DNA from: Xiphydria camelus
Taxonomy: Eukaryota; Arthropoda; Insecta; Hymenoptera; Xiphydriidae
Length of the DNA stretch: 64,000 bases
Direction: 5' to 3'
Assembly (NCBI GenBank): GCA_963678675.1
Contig: OY783193.1
Span: 4,657,501 to 4,721,500, forward strand
In this document: piece by piece, positions 24,741 to 35,000 of the stretch
Position numbering within the stretch: the first letter of the stretch is position 1
How the letters are laid out: the number at the start of each line of letters is the position of its first letter
Position numbers and translations under genes: made by a program
The notes under the pieces: generated by a model
The model's database searches: none
What the model was told of the DNA's origin: nothing
The model's input: only the letters and a program-made list of their open reading frames with translations

Positions 24741-25977
24741 TGAACTCATCAGTGGAAGAGAACGTTAGGGTAAGGAGCCCCTGATTTAAGGCAATTTGTC
24801 CGACTCTAGTGTTGACGGTGAGGAAGTCGTACAGGCGACTCATCTGTGGAATATCGCAGTGTGCATAATATTTATGTATTAAGCAGATTCTGCTTTCGAT
24901 CGGAAATAAAGCGCGAATCATTGCATGCTTTAGAAATGTTCTTCTTAGGATAGTTAGTTATTGCGTTCAAAAAATGACTCTTACTTCAGTGGCTCACTAT
25001 ATTGAATTGACTATTGTTTTCTCTCTTTAAGTATTTAAAAAACAATCCACTTCTAGTCTTTAATCTTTATTTTCTTGATATACTCGCATATAGCATTCAC
25101 TATACCGTATTATATCATTGTAAGAAAAAAATATTTGTGTGAATGCATAAGTTATAGCTGGTTTAGAGTCGGCTTTCCATCTTATACTTGGATAAAATTA
25201 ACCCTCATGATAAATGATAACATGGATAGTTTATTGTGAGAACGATTTCCATTTGAAAGATAGAAAAATGCTTTCAGCTGAGTACATATAGTAAATGGAA
25301 GGTTCCAATAATGCTTCCTATTAAAAGAAACTGCAATATCGATTTAAGAAGAATATACACCTTAGACACACGATTTTTAATAATTGCGAATATAATAGGA
25401 CAAGTTGTGATTTTAATTCAGTGCTATAATATGTCACATTTATTAGGGTCTTTTGAATAATAAGATCATGTCATTGAAAGTACTGTTAGGTACTCTAAGC
25501 ATAGTGTGATTGACACTTACGATTTACTTTTTAAAATAAGTTCTTCGGGTTTGGTCAGAAAAATACGTTTATCGCAAGTCTCGTTAAAAAAATTAATGAA
25601 TGGGTACAACAGAAAATCTAATACATCCTTGAATCGAAACATTTACATATACATTCTAGTCGATCAATTGCTTTTGGATACATTCATATCAGGCTTATAT
25701 TTACTACGTGACTCAGCCAGTGAATTCCGATTGATAAGTCTTTCTTTGCGTTATCTCTATCGAAGCGACACATGACGATACTCCCATTATTATCAGAATA
25801 CCGAGCAGATATAAATGACGCTAAGAATTACAAAGAGACATGCCACGATAGCAAATCCTTATTTGTGATTAGATTATCACTGGGTTTATATGTCTCATGT
25901 GTAAATTCATCAGTGGACATTTGTTTGGCGGAAGGAAAAGTTGTACGGCAGTGCGTTGGTGCTTTTTCAAAATCCTT
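24741..25977. other. Intergenic, upstream of the four-TM gene
   Basis: AT-rich DNA without supported exons. Untranslated 5' exons of the next gene could lie here but show no clear signal. Confidence 0.4.
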
Positions 25978-26034
25978 ATGGCGCTTTCTCCACTAGTTAG
26001 ACCCATGTGTGCAATTATGGGCATTATAAGTATG
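25978..26034 (+). CDS. Four-TM gene, exon 1
   Basis: Starts MALSPLVRP and ends ...IISM with the donor ATG|GTAAGC in phase 0. The ATG at 25,978 has G at +4; a second in-frame ATG is at 26,005. Evidence is splice phase and continuity of the hydrophobic N-terminus into exon 2. Confidence 0.55.
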
Positions 26035-28073
26035 GTAAGCCGGTGTGGTACATACCTACATGCAGCGTTTCATTCAGGATTATTGATTATTCCGTCTTAG
26101 CGATTATTTTTATCCTCGCGATAAATCTTTTATCGAATAGCGACAGTGATTAGTAAGATATTTTTGTTGCGAGGAGTAAATTTTATTACGGGGATAGGGC
26201 AGTCGGTTTTCATCTTGCACTGTTTTGTGTTTCGATAAGAGCGTGAGTGAACGTACGTTTCACAATGCGTACTTTTATTACGCACCGAGTGCTACCGTTT
26301 TCGTGTGTAAGACGTTTTTAATTTCAATGAAAGTGTTTGTTTTTCATAGATACAAGGAGTGATATTGCTGATTTTGGCGATACTTGCTGTATTGGTACAC
26401 AGTTGCGCAATTACAGTTTCATCGGATGAACCGGAAACAAAGTTTTTTCCACTACTAATAGGAATGTACTTTCAAGGTAAAGAAAATGAACACCCGTTAG
26501 TTTAGTATCGTATTGTGTAGCATTTATTAAGCTGATCGATGAAATTTTGCTATTTTAAAAGTGAACCAGTATCAGTAAATGTATCTACTTTTTAATGTTT
26601 TTGAAGAAATGATGGGGAATTTGAATTTTGTATAGATATAGAGAGAGTAAGAGCGTTATAAGAAACTGTCGCCTTGATGTGTGTGTATGTGTAAGTGCCC
26701 GTGCGTGTGTGTATGAAAATAGTCGCTCTATTAAATTCTGTTAAATTTAGATATAATGGATTTGTATATATAGCTCATCGAAAAACTGCGTAGACCATTT
26801 TTTTTCTATATCAATTTTCGAATTTTCAATTTCATCGATTTGCATAATAAAGTAGTATAAAAAAGGCTTGAATCTTCGCGTTTTTAAAAATATGCGATAT
26901 AGTTTGCGATCAAGATATAATTAATTATATATAATAGGGGCTATCGTTGAATGACAATTGTATTTTATTTTCAAATCTGCTAGGTGATCAGTGCCCCGTG
27001 TATAATACGACGGACATCTACGATTCATTGCCTAATTTAATCACACCGAGTTGGTTATTCATTTGGATGGTGCTGTATATCTGCCTATATATACTGTGGA
27101 TTATCTTCAGTATTGCAATTATGAGTAGTAGGTATCTACCGTTTCGTGAATAAACACGTGGAAACGGAAATGTGATTCTCCTGTATATTCCTTGTCACAA
27201 AAAATCGTACCACGCGAGCTCGAAACTAAATTTCCTAAACACCTTCATACGTAAATTTAATGTATCTTTGCTTTCAGTTATTTATTATTATAGGCTACGT
27301 CTACGAGAACAAGTTACTTCACTATATCCTATCGATATGGGCATTTTTGACACTCGGAAACTGCATTATGGATTTGGTACTGGCAGTTTTCTTCGGGCTC
27401 GATTACGGGAATTTACAAGTGAGTAGCATTATTATTGTGTAGCATGTATTGTGCAGCTATGTGATTTTAGGTGTTTCATCAGGTTTTATATCTAGTAATT
27501 TCGTTTAGAAGAGATATAAGTACGGACTAAAATAATTTTTGGTCATAGTTTGTAAGCCTGTGCGCACACAATCAAACTTCCCCTTCAAACTTTTTATCAA
27601 ACTTACCAGCATTATCGATAATTCTGTATGTTATTATTTGTCCACCAATCAAAATGCTGGATTAGAAATAATTGTTTGTCGGTAACGTCGCTAAATTTAA
27701 TGTAAACTTTAACCGTGTGCGTTCGCCTAAGCATATACTCGTATGCTACTACGAGCTCCCTAATAGTCCTGAAATTTATTCCTAAGCTAATCCTTTACAG
27801 ATATATGCTTTGTCTGACCGCTGATAATTGTTGCAGACTTTGGAAGACAATACTGTGGTTCCGGTTTTATTACCAGTCGTTGTCTGGGCAATACTAATCA
27901 TGGCCCTGAAAGGGATCGTGCTTTGGTTGACAAATTTGGCTAGCGGTGTATACGCCCTGTACTTAATTTGGCATTTTACATCGCACAAAGATGATACCCA
28001 GCCTCTGTTTTTGGAGAAAGCTGGCTACCTTGACTTGAATCCCATCGATGCGTTTTCAACGTCATTTTCGTAA
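25978..28073 (+). CDS. Four-transmembrane protein of unknown function (five exons)
   Basis: Not recognised by family. Coding exons: 25,978-26,034, 26,350-26,476, 26,984-27,124 (or 27,127), 27,294-27,418 and 27,837-28,073, joined in consistent phase to about 228 residues. Four hydrophobic segments are visible. TM1 (VILLILAILAVLV) is in exon 2, TM2 (FIWMVLYICLYILW) in exon 3, TM3 (ILSIWAFLTLG...) in exon 4 and TM4 (VPVLLPVVVWAIL) in exon 5. A loop after TM1 has a single Cys and an N-glycosylation site (NTT), and the C-terminus is short and acidic. The start could also be the ATG at 26,005. The exon 3/4 junction is least certain: the acceptor at 27,294 is needed to keep frame, although a stronger CTTTCAG lies 16 nt earlier. 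It is presumably a small membrane protein; no function is claimed. Confidence 0.7.
26350..26476 (+). CDS. Four-TM gene, exon 2 (TM1)
   Basis: Acceptor TTCATAG, donor TTTCAAG|GTAAAG, phase 1. Encodes the first membrane segment and the loop FFPLLIGMYFQ. Confidence 0.7.
26984..27124 (+). CDS. Four-TM gene, exon 3 (TM2)
   Basis: Acceptor CTGCTAG, then DQCPVYNTTDIYDSLPN and the second membrane segment. The donor is ATGA|GTAGTA (27,124) or AGTA|GTAGGT (27,127); both keep phase 1. Confidence 0.65.
27294..27418 (+). CDS. Four-TM gene, exon 4 (TM3)
   Basis: Encodes YVYENKLLHYILSIW and the third membrane segment, ending GLDYGNLQ at CAA|GTGAGT, phase 0. The frame is clear. The acceptor (ATTATAG) is chosen because the preceding exon ends in phase 1. 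Confidence 0.6.
27837..28073 (+). CDS. Four-TM gene, exon 5 (TM4 and C-terminus)
   Basis: Acceptor TTGTTGCAG. Encodes the fourth membrane segment, then YALYLIWHFTSHKDD and a C-terminus ending in ...NPIDAFSTSFS, stop TAA at 28,071. Confidence 0.75.
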   Translation, partial: TLEDNTVVPVLLPVVVWAILIMALKGIVLWLTNLASGVYALYLIWHFTSHKDDTQPLFLEKAGYLDLNPIDAFSTSFS

Positions 28074-28247
28074 GGCACCCGTCGTTGGTACTTTTCTATA
28101 CTTGGTTTAGAAAAGTACTTTTTCTATACTTGGTTTAGAAACGATGATAGAAAGAAATTATTTATTGAATATAGCAGTTATAAATATACAGGAAAAAATC
28201 CATTTCATAAACGTTTAATATACCATATTTATCATCGTGTATAATCT

Positions 28248-28599
28248 GTGTTTCGTTTAATACACGCTAGTGCAACGGGTTGCATATCGATTGATGCACT
28301 CCGTCCGCTGTGGTTTCCTGTAATTCGGTGGTACTACCGACAGCCAAGATCAGAACCAAATACATAGAACTATCAATCTGAAAAATGTCGGTCTTCTCAT
28401 TAGTGGTTAGAGTGATAGAGGCTCCGATATAATTTCGATATTCGTTTGCATTTATTGAATAAGAAAGGAACTAAACGTAAGCAGCACTTGGTTCGGATAT
28501 TAGCTGTTGGTATGGCCACCGAATTACAGGAAACCATAGCAGACGGGGTGCACTAACTGATATGCAACCCGTTGCACTAACGTGCATTAAACGAAACAC
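28248..28599. mobile_element. Large inverted-repeat (foldback) element
   Basis: Arms of about 110 bp (28,248-28,358 and 28,489-28,599) are inverted copies at roughly 85-90% by eye. They share GTGTTTCGTTTAAT, GTGCAACGGGTTGCATATC and GGTTTCCTGTAATTCGGTGG. A loop of about 130 bp separates them. It lies just downstream of the four-TM gene and could be in its 3' UTR. Non-coding. Confidence 0.65.
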
Positions 28600-29278
28600 G
28601 GGGTATAACAGGTAATAGTGCAAATGCATTATACTTTGAATATCTTTTTCTTTCAGTGGAATACAACCCCAATTGCATTTATCAAACGCAGCTTCTGCAC
28701 GATTTTCGGAGCTCAACGATTGGCCCGTAGTTCAGCTCAAAACTTTTCAAACGTATAAAACTAGATTATAAAAAAATATTTCACGGAAGACGATCGGCCA
28801 TTCAATCATTTGTTTTCACAATTACATATAATCATTATTTATAAACGAACAGACCTTATTATTCGGGCGCCGTGCGATCAAGGTTACAGATCTCCTTGGG
28901 GTCGTAAATCCTGAAGACACATTGCGTGATACGGCTATACCTATGAGGAAGTAACAAACGAGCGGATTCATGAGGCAGTCTCACAATCAATTTAGTTTAA
29001 GTTCTTTAAACAAATAAATGAATACAATTTTTTATAAGATTTTATCTGTATGTGGGAATATCAACTTAAAACCAGATTTTCATGAAGCCTTATCATTGAT
29101 ACAGAAACCCTTAATATTGATAGAATTATAATTTTCGTGTGTTCGTGACACTTGTAGATAATAAAATGTAATACATATTATTTATTTATAAATATCTACG
29201 TGGAGTACTAAACGTATTTATTTCAATTCAGTTTGTTATTATTTTAGCAAAGTTTGTTTTTTGGTTACAGTCCTCACG
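28600..29278. other. Intergenic, nothing identified
   Basis: AT-rich, no coding or RNA signal recognised. Confidence 0.4.
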
Positions 29279-29559
29279 TACATATCGTCGGTCTTATCAC
29301 GTAAGGGCGTATCTCAGTTTTGATGATTTCTCAGGAGAGCAATTTTAAATAGCTGTACGTGAAATTTTTAAATTTTGATTATTTTGAGATACGACGGAAA
29401 AATATATGGGGAATAGCAAAAGTATAAAATGTTGAGGTACGCCGGGTCGTGAGATAAAAATATAAGGCTTAAGAGAGAGAGAGCAACCTATTAGCGGTCC
29501 TAACTCAATTTTCAAATTTTCTGAGATACGCCCTTACGTGATAAGACCGACGATATGTA
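29279..29559. mobile_element. MITE with perfect 39-bp terminal inverted repeats
   Basis: 29,279-29,317 and 29,521-29,559 are exact reverse complements, beginning TACATATCGTCGGTC. If the outer TA is the target duplication, the inverted repeat proper is 37 bp starting CATATCGTCGG. That fits the TA-target habit of Tc1/mariner-like elements. The 281-bp interior has no frame. Perfect termini suggest a young insertion. Confidence 0.75.
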
Positions 29560-29950
29560 AGTAGTTAAGATAAGATTATGATTATTGACATATTTTTTCT
29601 TAGTTTTGATATCAACAATTATTTGGTGATCGTCAGTTTGCATTTTTTTCCAGAAACGTTACTGTAATAGAAACCATTTTTATCGATTGTTATACAGGTT
29701 TCTACCTTATAAAAAGTATTCTAATCCTTGTAACCTTTATGCGAGACAGAGGTCGTTAGGTGCCATATTCACAAGCGCATGTGCATTATGTAACATGAAT
29801 TACCGGAGCCTCTCAATTCTAACCTTAAATTTAACTTCAAAGAAAACCTCAAAATAATGTTGGTTGTAAATGAATGACGTTGAGTTTAGTGTTAAATATC
29901 TCCAGTTGACTATAATATTTCATATGGATCGTTAATGCAACTAATCCGCG

Positions 29951-30567
29951 ATGAAGATTATATTGGATGTAACGCGTAAAACAAATTTGTTAAATTATAG
30001 AACGCCTTTACTCTACTCGTTAGTCAATCATTATTGCGTTACGAATGCAACAACAGTATACATCCACAAAGACCGCAGGAAGTATTTAATTCCATTAAGA
30101 ATTAACCCGGGGATTGAGTCGGCACAAAGCCCTTTGAAATTTAACGATGCCGTTCACTTTTCGACGAGCCTCCATCGTTTTGGAAAGGCTAAGGATCGTG
30201 GAAAGGATAAAAAGAAAAAGTCGAATGCTCCACTACAAATCAATTTGACCGAAATGTCAGAAGTTGTCGATGTGGAAAAAATGACTTCTAACATGGAAAA
30301 AGTCATAGAAGACTTGAAGAACAATTATATGAAAAATGTGACTCTGAGATCATCTATCGGCTCGATCGAGCAGGTGCCTGTTACGTTCGACGGCCAAGAA
30401 TATACGCTACAAGAATTGGCGCAGATCGCCAGGAAGCCGAAAACTGTTGTACTGAACGTTTCAGGATTTCCGCAAAGTATTCCGCAGATACTGCAAGCAC
30501 TTTCTAAGACTGGGATGAATTTAAATCCGCAGCAGGATGGAACATCAATTTTTATACCGATTCCAAA
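29951..30567 (+). CDS. MRRF: MRRF exon 1
   Basis: Presequence and first two-thirds of the RRF domain, ending FIPIPK with CCAAA|GTGAGT in phase 2. Confidence 0.9.
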
Positions 30568-30988
30568 GTGAGTATTTTATAAGAGCAAAGATATAATTCC
30601 TGGAATTGATGGAGAATCGCATAAATTAATGACTTATTGCGCTTTTGTAATGTTGACCTCTTTACGACGTGTCTAAACCTTTCTGTAACAGCGATATATG
30701 TTTATGCTCTGTTATGTATGAATTATGCCATATCCATTCTTATTTAGAGTGACTAAAGAACACAGAGAGAACCTCTCGAAAAATGCGAAGGCCTTATTTA
30801 TCAAGTGTCGTGACCACATAAAGGACATCCAAAATAACCATATAAGGAAGTTGAAGGGGAAGACAGACGTGTCTGAAGATCTCATCCATAGAGTGCAAAA
30901 CCAGATCGAAGCTATGGCTGGCAAATACATAGAGGAAGCCGAGCATGTTTTGCAAACTAAACAAAATGAATTATTGGGATCCGAGTAG
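29951..30988 (+). CDS. MRRF: Mitochondrial ribosome recycling factor
   Basis: Releases mitochondrial ribosomes from mRNA after termination, together with a mitochondrial EF-G. Two coding exons, 29,951-30,567 and 30,748-30,988, join in phase 2 to give 285 residues. The first ~95 residues are basic and low in acidic residues (KDRRKYLIPLR, KDRGKDKKKK), as expected of a mitochondrial presequence plus linker. The RRF domain follows from about residue 105 to the end. It contains EKVIEDLKNNY, the central β-domain (VTFDGQEYTLQELAQIA, VLNVSGFP) and the family's hallmark P-x-VT-x-EHRENLSK at the exon junction, then the closing helices (VQNQIEAMAGKYIEEAE). Length and domain order match the mitochondrial family and not bacterial RRF, which lacks the extension. 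The start is the first ATG of the frame. It is convergent with the aminotransferase gene. Confidence 0.92.
30748..30988 (+). CDS. MRRF: MRRF exon 2
   Basis: Acceptor TTATTTAG. Begins VTKEHRENLSKNAKALF and ends ...LLGSE, stop TAG at 30,986. The intron is 180 bp. Confidence 0.9.
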
Positions 30989-31818
30989 TAGTCAAAGGAG
31001 ACGTCTTTCATTGCTCAGTCGTTGAAATATATTATGAATTTTGTATGGAGTCGTTATTTTTTAATATGATGCTATTCATTTTCTCTTGTAATGAATAACG
31101 ATAATATGTACATTGTATTATTCAAATACATTATTGACTCTGGCCAATTGGAATGATTTTGGACCATGCTTAAAACAATTATCAATTAAGTCACCTTAAG
31201 AGTAAAATCACTGCAGTTGTTGCCATTGTACTTGTAAATAGGTATTATTTGGGATTTTATTCGATTTATAAACGTGAATTCATTTTAGGTCTGAAAATGA
31301 ACTCACATTTAATGACATAAAAGTGAGTTCTCTCATTAAGCAATAAGAATACATTTGGGACTGTTTGGTGCATGTAAAGAGGAACTCATTTTAAAATACA
31401 AGAATTGAAAAGGAACTTTAAACATTTTCTCTGTTCTATCTGGGTGTTATCATTCAAGCTATAATAGCAACAATGTCTTACGAAATCATTCGATCTATTG
31501 CACCCACAACAAAAATGATCTAACAGAAAATTCGCTAAAAGTTTTTAACCAGTAAGAAATTGGTACGAAGGTCAACTTTGTCTTTTTTATTTATAAATCT
31601 GTATAATGGGGATATAAACACAAATTAAAATAGCAAAATTCGGCACCTGCGTGAAATTCGTCCGACATTATAAGCATAAACGTACAAAAAAACCAGATTC
31701 ATACGGTCTTACATCACTTTTGCTGCTTATCAGACAGAAATAGCGTTGCACGTAACGTCGACACCATCTGTAAAGGAGCAAGATTTTAGAAAGTTCTATT
31801 ACAAAGTTGGGTCGCGTA
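30989..31818. other. Convergent intergenic region
   Basis: Holds the 3' UTRs of MRRF (plus) and the aminotransferase (minus). No exon or repeat structure recognised other than the candidate poly(A) signal at 31,586. Confidence 0.45.
31586..31591 (-). promoter_or_regulatory. Candidate poly(A) signal, aminotransferase
   Basis: AATAAA on the minus strand about 230 nt after the stop codon at 31,819. Position is reasonable; no transcript evidence. Confidence 0.35.
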
Positions 31819-32057
31819 TTAAACTGTTCCAATTCGCAACGATTTCAAGCACATTATACCAATCTTGTTTCTGATGTAATACAACAGTCCCTCGCACAAT
31901 GATTGCACGGCTATCTTCAGAGTCTCGCTGTCGTGAAAAGCGAGACTCAGCCTCAGGAAATTCTTCGCTTGACCCGTGTTTGAGAAACAAACGCCGGGTA
32001 TGGCACTGACCTTGTAATTGTCCTGACACCACTTTATAAAGCGGGCACCGTCAATTT
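31819..32057 (-). CDS. Aminotransferase exon 7 (C-terminus)
   Basis: Acceptor TTTTGATCCAG gives a 74-nt intron and restores frame as RLPV-EIDGARFIKWCQ. Other nearby AGs give the wrong frame or a 26-nt intron. It ends ...LKSLRIGTV, stop at 31,819. Confidence 0.8.
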
Positions 32058-35000
32058 CTGGATCAAAATATTTACTAAATGCAGTATACATTTTTGGAGT
32101 TATACCTTTTCGATTCAGTATTGATTTTTACCAACTGGAAGACGAATCCAGACGAAGTATCCACCTTGGGGCCGATGATAAGAACAGCATCTCGGGAGGT
32201 TCCGGTCCAGCGTGTCGCAAATTACTTTAAGGCGATTCTGTGTATTCAATTTTGTTTCCTCAATTCCCAGTTACAGTCGAACTAATTAAATCTCTGAATA
32301 ATTAAGCCCGCTAATTAAATCTCTTTTTTTAAATCTCCGTTAATAATACCAAATTGATTCGGAAAATAGTCTAATTATTTTCTCCTCTACCCGTATATAA
32401 TTTTTTATACGCCCGTAATTGATACTTTCGCGGTAATAGGTGCTCTAAACGAACTTTAAGTATATTCGGACATTGAGTGTTTTATGCGAGGTTCATCATC
32501 CCCGAGACTGACCTATACGCGCACAAGTTATTACCGTGTCTTATTGTGTATGACGTTAAAATGGTGAAATAAAAGCGTGTTTAGAAAAAAAGCAAGTGAA
32601 GTTAGTCACGGTGAATTATGCAAAGCGGTATAAACGTATAAAGATAAAATAAGTTAATTGCTCCAATATTGTTATCAGATTGAATAAATTATTTTCTGTA
32701 ATTCGCAGCCTAAACATTACAAAAGCTTGTGAAAATGTATGGGACTGAGAATAAATAGAATTACTAGGAAGAAAATTTTCTTAGCGATCTAGATAAAGGA
32801 GATGATAAGTAAAAAAATTGTATTTTATATATTTACATACCCTGTAGGCCTCGATAAGTCTGTCCAGATGCTCGTCTTCGATTTTGAGGCTGAGTAAACT
32901 GGCGATTATTCCATATAGATATTGATTCACACTACCACCGCTCTTCATCAGGCCTCTGCATCATAAAACCGCGTTTAAGATATACATTTATTCTGCGATA
33001 AGTTGACGTTGCACGGGGAAAGACTCCCTATTGAAAAAGTATTATAAATTCTCATAGAAAACCTGTAAAATCCCCATAGAATTCCCATGGGAATTTGATG
33101 CACTTCAGACACAGCAATTCCAGATACCCTCTCAAAAAAATCTGAGAGAGATGAATGGGAATGTATTGGATTCTATGTGTATCTGTTGAAATAAATAAAG
33201 TTTTGTAAGGTTCTATTAGTAATTACAAATAGAACAGCGTATACAGGTCTTTACTATCTTTATGGGGTTTTGCTTGTTTTTACGGATACATATAAAATTC
33301 GGTAAATCCCTATTCATCATCTCAGGTACACATAGAATGAAATGCATTACTATTCGCCCTTCTCAAACTTTTCTAATGGTTATATGGAATTGCTGTATCT
33401 GAAGCACATCAGATTCCCATAGAAATTGTCTATGGGAATTGTCTGTGGGATCTTTTTAATAGGGCTAGTGCAGTCTCCCGGAATTATTCGACTTACGAAT
33501 TTCTCAGTATATTGACCACCCTCGGACTGCTCTCTATCCAGCCAACGCGAAGACCGGGTGACAATATTTTCGAGAAAGTGCCGTTCGATATAACGTTTCC
33601 CCCCGTGTACGTCGAATCCTTCGGGTCGTCGTAGAAGAAAAGTCTGTGCGGAGGATATCCGTCCCCGTAATGTAGCAGGTTGTAAACGTCATCGCAAACT
33701 ACCACGATTGAATTCGCGCGAGCTATTTCGACTAGTCGCTTGCAAGATTCTGTTGACCGAAACGTTATTAGAATTATATGTACATACGTTATACATTTGA
33801 GTAACTAGATGCCACTTCAGGTAGAAAAAAATGGCGATATACAAAAAGCTGACCAATTGGTTTACGAAAAGTATGCCTAATGCAGGGCTCCCATTTGGTC
33901 ATTTTTTTTTAATCAAAATAGAAAGTCATTTTTATTTTTGAAGGTTATTAAAAGTCATTATTTTTAAGATTTCCTTCCTTGATTCGTCAATAATTTTACG
34001 ATACCTTCTCGCCATTAAAACGCTACAACAATTCGTATGAATTTTCTGTTCGATCTTCGATTATTAGCATTCAGTCTAGAGTCAATATCGACCAGTACCA
34101 AAAAAAGCATGTATCTTTTTACTGCTATTGAGAAACGTCGTACTCGTTGTTATACGAGGAAACATCGTAAGGCTTTGTTGTCATCGGTGTGATTTACGAC
34201 TTTTCCTTGCATAACAACGAGTTACAATGTTGTATAGTGACAGTGAAAAGATACGTGCTTTTTTCTGATACCGCTCTATAGGTATATTCTCCTAAGCATA
34301 TCGTTGTCATATTCTCTAAATTTGAAAGTAAAAAATTTACTCGTGGGAAGCGAAATATTCACTCTCCTACGGAGCACGACTTCACTCTCCAAAGGTGAAT
34401 TTTGTTTTTAAATCAGGCCGGCTAACATTTCGTTCTGTCAGAGTGGAATCTCACTCATTATAGAGCAGGTTACCAGGAGGCAATGTAGTTCCTGTTGGAT
34501 TGTGATAAGTGGGAATCGCATAAAACAGCCCCCAAAATATCTTATCCCCGTCAAGAAAATAATCGCGGCGTTGCTTCTCTTCAATGACTATCCTTTCCAG
34601 AGCGTCGAGATCCACCGTATCGCCTTTGAATGGTACTGCACCGACGAATAACATTGTTTTAAGAACGTAGAACAAAGTTGCCCTTAAATCGTCGGCCGTG
34701 TAAGGATGACGAAGCCGGCAGCCAGAGCTATAGCAGCCAGTAGTCACGGCCCGTAAGGCGGTGGACATATGACGGGCCGTATCTACTGGCTGCATGCTCT
34801 GGCTGCTCGTCCTATTAGCATCACGGCTGTGTAATCTCACCGGTAACCACTTTCATAAGGGGAAACTGCTTGAAGACGTCTAGCGCGATCATGTACGTAA
34901 CTTCCTCCACAAAGATAATGCCGTTAGGTGAAATGACGCTGTTGAGAGCAACCTGAATACCGTGAGTGGCGCCGCATGTCAATATCAATTGTTCCATCGA

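Noticed and set aside
32058..32131. A 26-nt intron or in-frame read-through at the aminotransferase exon 6/7 boundary
   Set aside because: 26 nt is too short to splice and read-through meets a TGA. The acceptor at 32,057 gives a 74-nt intron, correct phase and a sensible protein.
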